From the NCBI GenBank assembly GCA_002069025.1, contig MWBK01000159.1, positions 1 through 17,740 of the forward strand: a stretch of DNA of 17,740 nt, in the 5' to 3' direction. The notes below the pieces were generated by a model that had not been told where the DNA came from, made no database searches, and saw nothing but the letters and a program-made list of their open reading frames with translations. The DNA comes from Bacteroidetes bacterium ADurb.Bin302 (GTDB taxonomy: Bacteria; Bacteroidota; Bacteroidia; Bacteroidales; Paludibacteraceae). Below are positions 1 to 7,468 of the stretch, in pieces (the stretch's first letter is position 1; every line of letters starts with the position of its first letter). The translations under genes and the position numbers were made by a program.

Positions 1-71
1 CATTATATAAAATGTTTGTTATTTTATATGAAATACCGCACAATATTGGTGTGATCAATTAACGAAATGCA

Positions 72-124
72 CCCCTTAGGGGCGAACCTACGTGTTCGCC
101 CGTCATTTTAATGATTTGCCCCTA
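72..124. repeat. Compound palindromic intergenic repeat-like element
   Basis: Three nested inverted repeats lie in about 50 bases. GGGCGAAC (80-87) pairs perfectly with GTTCGCCC (94-101) around a 6-base loop. TAGGGGC (77-83) pairs with GCCCCTA (118-124). CCCC (72-75) can pair with GGGG (79-82). The GC-rich core stands out from the AT-rich surroundings and has no coding potential. Only one copy is in the window, so calling it an interspersed repeat is an inference from its form and from a general resemblance to GGGCGAAC-type intergenic palindromes. It lies just past the antiporter stop codon, so it could also act as a 3' mRNA structure, but no T-run follows it. Confidence 0.5.
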
Positions 125-143
125 CGATGCGAACCGTTTAATC

Positions 144-2318
144 CTAAATAATTTTTGTAGTTGAATTTTGCATCTGGTCAACTTCACCTTCTTTAAACTG
201 TTCAGGATAAAGCACAATAAAACTATTTTCTTGAAAACTTTCTGAGAGTTGAGTTGGTAATTTCTCGAAAGATGTTTGATATGATGGACTCAGTTTTCGA
301 GCAGATATAACAACAAGCAAATCGTTGCTTGTTATAGCAGTCTTTATGGTCATAAACTCATCCCAATTTTCGAAGGGCATAAATTTAGGTTGAATATGAT
401 TTTTACGTGCAACTGCTAATGAGGCTATGCTTCGCGTTGTGTTGGCATTACAATAAAATACAATTTCGGCATCAATATGTTCGGAAAGAGTAAACACACG
501 GTCGCACCACTTATTAAATCCGCTTTCTTTTTCGGCATCAGCAGGTACAGTCACAACAACTCTTTTTATCGTACCCATTGGTTGTGTTGATTTAAAAATG
601 CAAATCATGCGGTTAACACCCGAAAGTAATGCATCGGTCATTGAACCGAAGAACGAATCAGAAAACGTTGTTTTACTGTGAAGTCCCATAACAACGTCAG
701 ATATATTCTTTTCCTTAACTACATTAGAGATACCGCTTGCAATATTTAAATCGTATCTCGAAATCATTTTAACCTTATTGTCTGTGGCCGCTCCCAGTGA
801 CACAGCTTTTTCTAATAATTTTTGACTTTCTATAGCACCTTGTGATTCGTAGTTATTATTGCTCATTACACTTAGTGCATAAATAGGCTGTTTTTCATTC
901 TTGTTTCGAATTAAAACAGCTAGTTCCATCAAACTATTTATAGTGTTAGGATTAGATACCGGTATAAGAATACGATGTTCAGGCTTATAGATGCCTGCAG
1001 ACTTTTCATTGGAAATGTCGCTTATTGCTATCTTCTTTGATGCTCGTTCTGTAACTATAGAACTAATTATACAAGTAACCAATATCATAATGATGGTTCC
1101 ATTAAGAATCTCTTCCGACAATAATCTTACTGCTTCGCCACTTGCAGTATAACCAATAACAAAATTGTATGCAATCATCACTGCTGCCAAGGTAGCTGCT
1201 GCCTGTGCATTTGTAAGACCAAATATCATTGATTCTTCTGAATTACTCATTTTAAAGGTTTTTCTTGCTGCTTTGGCCGATAAATATTTCGAAAGTGTAG
1301 CAATTACCGACATAAGAACTGCTGTAAGTAAAGTAAGATATCCGTCAAACAAGATGCGGAAATTAACAATCATGCCGACACTAATTAGAAAGAATGGAAT
1401 AAAGATTGCATTACCTACAAAGTCAATTCGATTCATAAGTGGCGATTGTTTAGGAACAAGTCTGTTTAATGTGATACCTGCTAAGAATGCTCCAATAATA
1501 TATTCGATACCTGCAAGTTTAGCCAAGAATGATGCAAAAAAAACCATTGCCAGTACAAAAATATATTGCACTATATTGTCGGCATATCTTTTAAAGAACC
1601 AGCGTGCTATGCGAGGAAATAGATAAAATATAATAAATCCGAAAATTGACAAAGATATGATGAATCGTAACCAAAATATATAATTCATTTCTCCCCTAGC
1701 TACTTCCAGTACAATAGCTAAAACCAACAAGGCAAGCACTGTAGTAATAATAGTCCCGCCCACGGCTATATTTACAGACCTATTGCGTGATACACCGAAT
1801 CTGCTAACAATAGGGTAAGCAAGTAAGGTGTTTGATGCGTACATACTTGCTAAAACTATTGCAGATAGTGCGCAATATTTTATTAGAGTGTTTGAGTCTG
1901 AAGCTTCTCCCGAAACCCATGTTATAGGCTCTCCTCCCGACAAATTATTATAGATTAAATACATTAGTACTATGCCGGTTGCTATACCAAGCAGCATTGG
2001 AATGATGAAAGTGTACATACCAAACACAATACTTTTGTTTTTATTCTGTTTGAAGTCGTTCATATCTACATCAATACCGGCTAAAAACATAATGTATAAT
2101 ACACCAACTTGTCCAAATAAATGGAAACTACTATCATATGCCAAAACGTTTAAACCATTAGGGCCAAAAAGCGCCCCCGCAAAAATTAAGCCCACAATAT
2201 GTGGTATCTTGATTTTGTCAAATATGAGCGGAGCAAACAAGATAATCAACAGTATCAACGAAAAGATTAATACCGGATCTGTAAATGGAAGATTCAAGAA
2301 ATTACTTATTTGTTCCAT
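144..2318 (-). CDS. Kef/CPA2-type cation:proton antiporter-like membrane protein with C-terminal USP-like region
   Basis: A 724-residue protein. Residues 1 to about 435 hold roughly 12 hydrophobic segments with CPA2 landmarks: GLIFAGALFGPNGL (43-56), a GQVGVLYIMFLAGID stretch (69-83) and IEYIIGAFLAGITLNR (271-286). Residues from about 448 to the end form a soluble region resembling two universal-stress-protein-like units, starting near HRILIPVSNP and IKRVVVTVP. By family it would exchange monovalent cations for protons at the inner membrane. One oddity is that the segment matching the ion-binding helix reads IITTVLALLVLA (190-201). Two threonines stand where Kef/NapA relatives carry QD or DD, so canonical antiport is uncertain. 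It starts 11 bp after the proA stop and is probably co-transcribed with proA. The family call is firm; the substrate is unknown. Confidence 0.85.
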   Translation of the reverse strand: MEQISNFLNLPFTDPVLIFSLILLIILFAPLIFDKIKIPHIVGLIFAGALFGPNGLNVLAYDSSFHLFGQVGVLYIMFLAGIDVDMNDFKQNKNKSIVFGMYTFIIPMLLGIATGIVLMYLIYNNLSGGEPITWVSGEASDSNTLIKYCALSAIVLASMYASNTLLAYPIVSRFGVSRNRSVNIAVGGTIITTVLALLVLAIVLEVARGEMNYIFWLRFIISLSIFGFIIFYLFPRIARWFFKRYADNIVQYIFVLAMVFFASFLAKLAGIEYIIGAFLAGITLNRLVPKQSPLMNRIDFVGNAIFIPFFLISVGMIVNFRILFDGYLTLLTAVLMSVIATLSKYLSAKAARKTFKMSNSEESMIFGLTNAQAAATLAAVMIAYNFVIGYTASGEAVRLLSEEILNGTIIMILVTCIISSIVTERASKKIAISDISNEKSAGIYKPEHRILIPVSNPNTINSLMELAVLIRNKNEKQPIYALSVMSNNNYESQGAIESQKLLEKAVSLGAATDNKVKMISRYDLNIASGISNVVKEKNISDVVMGLHSKTTFSDSFFGSMTDALLSGVNRMICIFKSTQPMGTIKRVVVTVPADAEKESGFNKWCDRVFTLSEHIDAEIVFYCNANTTRSIASLAVARKNHIQPKFMPFENWDEFMTIKTAITSNDLLVVISARKLSPSYQTSFEKLPTQLSESFQENSFIVLYPEQFKEGEVDQMQNSTTKII

Positions 2319-2329
2319 ATTATTAATTG

Positions 2330-3574
2330 TTATTTGCGGATTTGTCCGTCACCATTAATAAGCCATTTGTAGCTGCATAATTCCGGTAAGGCCATTGGTC
2401 CGCGAGCATGTAACTTTTGTGTGCTGATGCCAATCTCTGCGCCCATACCGAATTGCGCACCATCTGTAAAACTTGTGGGAGCATTTACATATACGCATGC
2501 AGCGTCAACTTCTTTCTGAAACTTATCTGCCATATTCATATCTTGTGTGATTATGCACTCACTGTGTTTTGACCCATATTTTGATATATGAGCAATTGCA
2601 GCATCAATATCTGAAACAGTTTTAATGCCCATGCGATAGTCCTTAAACTCAGTTCCATACGTATTTTCATCAGCTTTTTTAAGTAATTCGATAGGATATC
2701 TACTGTTTAAGAAAGTCATGGCTTTATTATCGGCCTCAAGAACTACATTACTTTTAGCAAGAGGAGCGCAAAGAGCAGGAAGATCCGCCAATCTCTTTTC
2801 GTTTATAAGCAAACAATCTAAAGCGTTGCATACACTTACGCGACGTGTCTTTGCATTATTAATAATTGCAGCACCCTTTGCAATATCCCCGGTTTCATCG
2901 AAATAAGTATGCACAACACCGGCTCCCGTTTCTATAACAGGAACTCTTGAGTTGTCTCTTACAAAGTTAATAAGACCGCTGCCTCCGCGTGGAATAATTA
3001 AATCGACATAACCTACTGCATCCATTAATTCGGCTGTTGCTTCACGTCCTGCCGGCATCAAATGGATAGTGTTTATATCTAAATTGTATTCAGATAAGAC
3101 AGATTGTATCAATTTTACAATTGCACAATTAGAATTATATGCATCTGTGCCCCCCTTTAAAACGCATGCATTTCCACTTTTAAAGCAAAGAGAAAAAACA
3201 TCAAAACTTACGTTCGGACGAGCTTCATAAATAATGCCAATAACACCGAAAGGCACTGTCTTTTTTGTAAGAGTCAAGCCATTTGCTAAAGTTTTTTCTT
3301 CAATTATTTTATTTAAAGGAGATGGTAGTGATGTTACTTTACGTATGTCGGATGCGATATCATTAAGACGTGCCTCATTAAGTTGTAATCTGTCGTACAT
3401 TGGATTACTTTTATCCATTGCATTTAAGTCAATCTGATTTGCAGATAACAGAACATTCATGTCTACCATTATTTTATCTGCAAGCGTAGAAAGAACATTA
3501 TTGATAACTGTTTCGGTTACCAAATTAAGTTTTCGTGAAGCAATTAGGGCTGCTTCTTTCCAATTTTGTTCCAT
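2330..3574 (-). CDS. proA: Glutamate-5-semialdehyde dehydrogenase (gamma-glutamyl phosphate reductase)
   Basis: This enzyme reduces gamma-glutamyl phosphate, made by ProB, to glutamate 5-semialdehyde with NADPH, the second step of proline synthesis in the cytoplasm. From the chosen start the protein is 414 residues, the usual ProA length. It shows the family pattern: [19 protein letters not shown] near 107-125, a [10 protein letters not shown] segment near 202-211 and the active-site cysteine in RRVSVCNAL (Cys 249). The reading frame stays open for 19 codons upstream, to 3631. I prefer the ATG at 3574 because [10 protein letters not shown] is the typical ProA beginning and because a TAnnTTTG promoter box lies inside the extension. 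It is separated from proB by a protease/lipoprotein unit and followed after 11 bp by the antiporter gene. Confidence 0.95.
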   Translation of the reverse strand: MEQNWKEAALIASRKLNLVTETVINNVLSTLADKIMVDMNVLLSANQIDLNAMDKSNPMYDRLQLNEARLNDIASDIRKVTSLPSPLNKIIEEKTLANGLTLTKKTVPFGVIGIIYEARPNVSFDVFSLCFKSGNACVLKGGTDAYNSNCAIVKLIQSVLSEYNLDINTIHLMPAGREATAELMDAVGYVDLIIPRGGSGLINFVRDNSRVPVIETGAGVVHTYFDETGDIAKGAAIINNAKTRRVSVCNALDCLLINEKRLADLPALCAPLAKSNVVLEADNKAMTFLNSRYPIELLKKADENTYGTEFKDYRMGIKTVSDIDAAIAHISKYGSKHSECIITQDMNMADKFQKEVDAACVYVNAPTSFTDGAQFGMGAEIGISTQKLHARGPMALPELCSYKWLINGDGQIRK

Positions 3575-3597
3575 AAAGCGTAGTCTTTCGATTTTTG

Positions 3598-3605
3598 CAA
3601 AAATA
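3598..3605 (-). promoter_or_regulatory. Candidate -7 promoter element for proA
   Basis: Read on the minus strand this is TATTTTTG, a match to the Bacteroidetes -7 consensus TAnnTTTG. It lies 23 bases upstream of the chosen proA start codon, giving a short leader. No clear TTTG -33 box stands 19-20 bases further upstream, so the call rests on the -7 element and its position alone. Confidence 0.45.
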
Positions 3606-3706
3606 CGATAATTTGGCGGATTTAAGTGCATAAGTGAAGGGTTAAAGGTGAAATAATTTTCTTAAAAGAAGTTTTAAATAATTGACTAAGGCTATCCAAA
3701 CATACT

Positions 3707-3737
3707 AAGGGCGGAAAACGATTTATTCTCCGCCCTT
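3707..3737. terminator. Hairpin terminator after the protease/lipoprotein unit
   Basis: AAGGGCGGA (3707-3715) pairs perfectly with TCCGCCCTT (3729-3737): a 9-bp GC-rich stem with a 13-base loop. It lies 30 bp past the last stop codon of the minus-strand lipoprotein genes and about 100 bp before proA, where termination would be expected. The T-run is clearer on the plus strand (TTTTATAT) than on the minus strand, so its minus-strand strength is uncertain. Confidence 0.65.
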
Positions 3738-3767
3738 TTATATAAATATTACTTACAAACTATTTCT

Positions 3768-4432
3768 CTATTGGAAGCATTTTGCTTCGGGATTCAAAGA
3801 AATACAATTTACTTCAGCATAACCATCTACCCCCCACATATAATATTTTTTTCGTAATTCATCCGATATGTTTTCAACACCACATGAAAGACGATCAATA
3901 TATAAAGGATATTGATCCCAATCAATGTTCTCCGTTAAATATTTTGAGTCTTGTATGTAGTAATCACCAGAGTAAGAGCATCCATTTGTTATTTTATCAG
4001 ACAAAGGAACTCCAATCTCTTTTGCATCTTTTCCGACAGACGTAGAACCCACCCATTAGGTAGTTCTTCTTGAGGTAGAAGAATATGCTCTACTGTAGGT
4101 TCTGCAAATCCGTATGCATCGCTAAGCAGTTTACCATCGGAAGTGCGAAAAATCTTTATACGATATGGGCGTACAAAATCCATTACTTGCATGCGTTCTC
4201 CCGGCTGTATTTCTATAGGTTCAGACCACGCAATAGGTTCTTGTTCGCACCACAGTTGTTCTCCATTGAGCGGCTGATAAAAGCACTGAATGGAAATCGA
4301 ATAGTTTAAGGTGTTTTTAGCATACGTAGCTACCGAATTACAACACACATTAATTGGATCTCCTCCTTGTTCGTTACAACTTAAACATATAATGGCAATC
4401 GCCACACTTAACAAATATTTTATTGATTTCAT
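3768..4432 (-). pseudogene. Frameshifted small lipoprotein, paralog of the upstream gene
   Basis: Two overlapping frames together form one gene. The 5' frame starts MKSIKYLLSVAI with a signal peptide ending at a lipobox-like CLSC, and runs to a stop at 3989. The 3' frame runs from about 4052 to 3768 and ends in NPEAKCFQ. The intact paralog upstream carries both halves in one frame: the NTLNYSISIQCFYQP, WSEPIEIQPGE and SDGKLL patterns match the 5' part, and IQDSKYL, ENIDW and the NPEA-CFQ tail match the 3' part. One base appears to be missing, most likely between the 3'-frame stop at about 4056-4058 and 3989. Restored, the protein would be about 221 residues. A longer start at 4456 exists but would spoil the signal peptide. 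The function is unknown. Real decay and a sequencing or assembly error cannot be told apart here. Confidence 0.75.
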
Positions 4433-4493
4433 AATTATTGAAATTAAAATAACCAATATGTTCAGCTAATGAAAAATAGCCAAAGTTTATGTA

Positions 4494-5048
4494 TTATTGG
4501 AAGCATTCTGCTTCGGGATTCAAAGCCAATACATATTTATGAGCCCATCCGTCACTTAGGTAGCAGTTCTTCCTATATTCTACGGAGTTTGAACCCTCAC
4601 AATTAGCACCAATGGGTATTAACATCCAATCTATAGCAGACTTAGCATACTTGCTATCATAATAAATATCTTTTATTGGCAGTACAAAAACAACAGATTT
4701 ATTTGAATCGGATCCGATATATTTCCCCATTGCACCGTATTCATTATTTAACAATAAACCATCTGAATGTCGATAAATATTAATGTAATCAGGTTCTACA
4801 TAATCCATTATCAAACTTGTTTCACCAGGTTCAATTGTAATAGGGTCAGACCATGAACTGTTTTTTTCTGCACAACGATTCGCGATATTTTGTTTTATTG
4901 GATGGTAAAAGCATTGAACATCTATTGCGTAACTTAAAGTATTTTGCATATAGGTGGCTCTTGCATAATATCCATCTAAATCGATGGTAGTACAAGACAT
5001 ACAAAACATCATCAATGTTAAACAGATAATATTATTTTTTGTATTCAT
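4494..5048 (-). CDS. Small predicted lipoprotein of unknown function, coupled to the protease gene
   Basis: A 184-residue protein with a hydrophobic N-terminus (IICLTLMMF) ending at a lipobox-like CMSC, which predicts a lipid-anchored envelope protein. The -3 position is cysteine rather than the usual Leu/Ile/Val, as in the paralog and protease. I recognise no domain. Visible landmarks are NTLSYAIDVQCFYHP, WSDPITIEPGE, MDYVEPDYINIYRHSDG and a C-terminal NPEAECFQ. The regular PI-x-I-x-PGE and I-x-I-Y-R pattern suggests a beta-rich fold. Its ATG overlaps the protease stop codon (ATGA, 5045-5048), so translation is probably coupled and the two products may act together. The next gene downstream is a frameshifted paralog that remains nearly identical in DNA around the 3' end. 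The gene call is firm; the function is unknown. Confidence 0.85.
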   Translation of the reverse strand: MNTKNNIICLTLMMFCMSCTTIDLDGYYARATYMQNTLSYAIDVQCFYHPIKQNIANRCAEKNSSWSDPITIEPGETSLIMDYVEPDYINIYRHSDGLLLNNEYGAMGKYIGSDSNKSVVFVLPIKDIYYDSKYAKSAIDWMLIPIGANCEGSNSVEYRKNCYLSDGWAHKYVLALNPEAECFQ

Positions 5049-6196
5049 CGGTATATCTCTTTAATTTTTTGTTTATCCATGACTGATAACATTATATCTC
5101 CTTCAAAGCATAATTGTCCATTATTTTTTGTGTGAGTCGGTCCTATTACAGAAAAGCCAGTATAGGATTGATACATCATAATAGATTGATAATCAAAATC
5201 GCCATACACATAACTATTGCACATTACATAAAATTGATTTTTATACTGAGGTAAAATATTATTCCAGTGAATTGTTATATATTTATCGCGATCAGGACGT
5301 TGGTGTTCGTGGATCAGACCTAATACATGCCCAAATTCATGCAATCCGGTTGATATTTGCATATCATTTTTTAGTTGAACAAGAGACCAAGGTACACAAC
5401 CAAGGGTGGCACTTCCATTTATATATTGGTTATTACAAGTTTTTATACAAATATGCCAGTAGCATCCAATTCCCCATACAAATTGATTCCAGCCACTATT
5501 GGGAATTTCTTTAAATCTAAATTTATAATTTACCGCTTCCTCCCATTCGTTCATAGCCTGGCGCAAATTAGTTTTCGTAACTGGCGACAATCCGTTACAA
5601 GTGCGATAATGAATTTCTTTTCCCCATTTTGCAAGCATAATACGTGCAGCTCGCATCGTTGTTGTATTCTTGTTCTCTTCAATTCCTTTTAGTACTTGCA
5701 TTTTTGATATTACGCTGTCACCTTCGTGGTAACTTATCATCATAGATTCGATAGGCTCTAGTCCATCGCTTTTTTGCATCGCTTCGATGACCAAGGGATG
5801 TCTATTTAATTCTTGTACAAGGGTGTCATATTGCGCGTTATAAAAAGCATCTTCTTCGCTGTTTTCCTGCGCTGTGCGAAGGGTTGTCGTTTCATTTTTT
5901 TGCTCTGTCAATAAATCAATCATCTCCATTTTTTCGTCAGTAGTCATTTCAGCAACCAACAGGTTTGCTGCCCGTAATTTACTATCGGACGATTGCGATA
6001 ATTCGTGATTCAGCGCGATATCCATATATTTGTTTTGCAATTCGGTAAATGTAGGAGCTTTAAAATTTACCTGCTTTGGTGTTTCAACCGATAAAATAGT
6101 TGGGTCGGTTGAGAGGGGCTCTTGGAGGCTGTTCGTGCATCCGGCACAGGCGGTTAAAAAAAGGAATACCGCAAATTTTCTTACTTTTTTGTTCAT
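5045..6196 (-). CDS. Astacin-family (M12A) zinc metalloprotease, predicted lipoprotein
   Basis: A 383-residue predicted endopeptidase. The N-terminus (MNKKVRKFAVFLFLTACAGC) is a signal peptide with a lipobox-like CAGC, so it is probably lipid-anchored in the envelope. Residues about 21-185 are hydrophilic and may be a propeptide. The catalytic domain carries the full astacin signature HEFGHVLGLIHEHQRPDRD (from residue 286; zinc histidines 286, 290, 296) and a Met-turn SIMMY (338-342) whose tyrosine is the usual fifth ligand. Cysteines cluster at about 247-267. An HEGD at 157-160 resembles the F-x-G-D inhibitory switch of astacin propeptides, but this is a guess. In-frame ATGs lie at 6196 and 6199, with a longer frame from 6232; 6196 gives the best signal peptide and fits the promoter. 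It leads the unit and overlaps the next gene by ATGA. The substrate is unknown. Confidence 0.9.
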   Translation of the reverse strand: MNKKVRKFAVFLFLTACAGCTNSLQEPLSTDPTILSVETPKQVNFKAPTFTELQNKYMDIALNHELSQSSDSKLRAANLLVAEMTTDEKMEMIDLLTEQKNETTTLRTAQENSEEDAFYNAQYDTLVQELNRHPLVIEAMQKSDGLEPIESMMISYHEGDSVISKMQVLKGIEENKNTTTMRAARIMLAKWGKEIHYRTCNGLSPVTKTNLRQAMNEWEEAVNYKFRFKEIPNSGWNQFVWGIGCYWHICIKTCNNQYINGSATLGCVPWSLVQLKNDMQISTGLHEFGHVLGLIHEHQRPDRDKYITIHWNNILPQYKNQFYVMCNSYVYGDFDYQSIMMYQSYTGFSVIGPTHTKNNGQLCFEGDIMLSVMDKQKIKEIYR

Positions 6197-6229
6197 CATG
6201 TTTTGTGTTGTATTTATTAAATTCGGCAG

Positions 6230-6260
6230 CAAAAGTAATAAAATCTTTTAATGGTGCAAA
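6230..6260 (-). promoter_or_regulatory. Bacteroidetes-type promoter for the protease unit
   Basis: On the minus strand, TTTG (6257-6260) is followed after exactly 19 bases by TACTTTTG (6230-6237), matching the Bacteroidetes TTTG-N19-TAnnTTTG promoter. Transcription would begin around 6223, leaving a leader of about 25 bases before the ATG at 6196. This is the best promoter match I found in the window. Confidence 0.75.
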
Positions 6261-6306
6261 CGTTTTTGGCATAATAATGTTTAATGTGTAGCGGACGATG
6301 ATTAAA

Positions 6307-6332
6307 TATAGACGTTGCGCGAAACGTCTATA
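6307..6332. terminator. Perfect hairpin after proB, probable operon terminator
   Basis: TATAGACGTT (6307-6316) pairs perfectly with AACGTCTATA (6323-6332): a 10-bp stem with a 6-base loop. On the minus strand it lies 57 bases past the proB stop and is followed by TTTAAT. It sits between proB and the protease promoter, as expected for the end of the argR-proB transcript. The downstream T-run is short. Confidence 0.6.
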
Positions 6333-6389
6333 CTTGAATTAAAGAAACTAAGCTGCTCTGTCAACAGCCAATTTTAAAGAATAAGGCTA

Positions 6390-7466
6390 TCAATCCAAAT
6401 ACAAGTAGTCGTAATGAATTAATGGGCGTTGACCTTTTTTGCCGATGAGTAAGCGTGCTTTTGTACTATCGTATTGAGCTTTACCAACTCCTAAGATCTG
6501 AGAGTCATCTGTTATAATTTTAACGATGTCATTTTTCTCAAAATCACCCTTTATTTCGGTGATTCCTACAAATAAAAGCGATGTGGCTTTGTTGCCTATT
6601 AGTGCATCAGCAGCCTTCTTATTTATGTGTATTTCTCCTTTTGCAAAGCTTTCGCTGTGTGCAATCCATTTCTTTACGCCTGAAACAGGTTTAGGATTAG
6701 GAGTAAAGCGAGTAGAAATAGTATTGCTGTTTTCTAGTAGTTGAGGCAAAATATTTTCGCGCTTTCCATTTGCAATAATTACGGTGATGCCTTCGTCAGC
6801 AACTTTTTGTGCAATATTGGTTTTGGTAAGCATTCCACCTCTTCCGAATGATGATTTTCCGGTTTGAATATATTGAGATAAGTCTTTCCCATTATCTACA
6901 ATAGGAATTACCTTCGATTTGGGATCATTCGGATTGCCATCAAAAATGCCATCAATATTGCTAAGAATTATTAGAGCTTCCATATTCATCATTGAGGCAA
7001 TGAGACCTGAAAGTTCATCATTATCAGTAAACATAAGTTCGGTAACTGAAATAGTATCGTTTTCGTTTACTATAGGCACTACATTGTTTTCGAGCATCAC
7101 AGATATGCAATTTTTCTGTGTGAGGTAGTGTGTTCTGCTGCCAAAACTTTCTTTTGTTGTAAGAACCTGCCCGCAAGCAATGTTGTGTTTAGCAAATAAA
7201 TCGTAGTAATGATTGATGAGTTTTGCCTGACCTACTGCCGAAAATAATTGTCTGGCTGCAATAGGATCTAATTTCTTTTTTAATTTTAATTCGCTACGTC
7301 CGGATGCAACAGCTCCCGATGAAATCAGTATAATTTCAACTCCCTTTTTATGCAGTTGAGCAACTTGAGTTACTAAAGATTCCATGCGCTCAAGATCTAA
7401 CGTACCATCAGCTTTGCTTAGCACGTTGCTTCCTATTTTTACTGCGATGCGTTTGTAGCGGTACAT
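6390..7466 (-). CDS. proB: Glutamate 5-kinase
   Basis: This cytoplasmic enzyme phosphorylates the gamma-carboxyl of glutamate with ATP, the first step of proline synthesis and in many bacteria the proline-inhibited one. The 358-residue length is usual for the two-domain form. Residues 1 to about 250 are the amino-acid kinase domain, with VKIGSNVL (9-16), ISSGAVASG (48-56), the substrate motif NENDTIS (134-140), FTDNDELSGLIA (146-157) and FGRGGMLTK (207-215). Residues about 268-358 form the C-terminal PUA domain. The ATG lies 2 bp after the acyl-CoA synthetase stop, so it belongs to the same transcript. It is the last gene of the large operon. Its partner proA is about 2.8 kb further on, beyond a hairpin and an unrelated protease unit. 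Confidence 0.95.
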   Translation of the reverse strand: MYRYKRIAVKIGSNVLSKADGTLDLERMESLVTQVAQLHKKGVEIILISSGAVASGRSELKLKKKLDPIAARQLFSAVGQAKLINHYYDLFAKHNIACGQVLTTKESFGSRTHYLTQKNCISVMLENNVVPIVNENDTISVTELMFTDNDELSGLIASMMNMEALIILSNIDGIFDGNPNDPKSKVIPIVDNGKDLSQYIQTGKSSFGRGGMLTKTNIAQKVADEGITVIIANGKRENILPQLLENSNTISTRFTPNPKPVSGVKKWIAHSESFAKGEIHINKKAADALIGNKATSLLFVGITEIKGDFEKNDIVKIITDDSQILGVGKAQYDSTKARLLIGKKGQRPLIHYDYLYLD

Positions 7467-7468
7467 GA

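Noticed and set aside
1165..1626. Plus-strand open frame of 153 codons opposite the antiporter gene
   Set aside because: It is antisense to conserved transmembrane coding sequence and has a composition typical of reversed hydrophobic codons. No domain is recognisable.
1972..2358. Plus-strand open frame of 128 codons across the antiporter 5' end
   Set aside because: It is an antisense shadow of the antiporter N-terminus, with no start context or recognisable protein.
3782..4045. Plus-strand open frame opposite the frameshifted lipoprotein
   Set aside because: The minus-strand frames align to the paralog, so this one is a shadow.
3989..4058. Programmed -1 ribosomal frameshift joining the two lipoprotein halves
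   Set aside because: The offset is formally -1, but no standard X-XXY-YYZ slippery heptamer or clear downstream stem is visible, and the intact paralog needs no shift. A mutation or read error is simpler.
5375..5692. Plus-strand open frame of 105 codons opposite the protease
   Set aside because: It is antisense to the zinc-binding and upstream catalytic region, which clearly encodes the protease on the minus strand.
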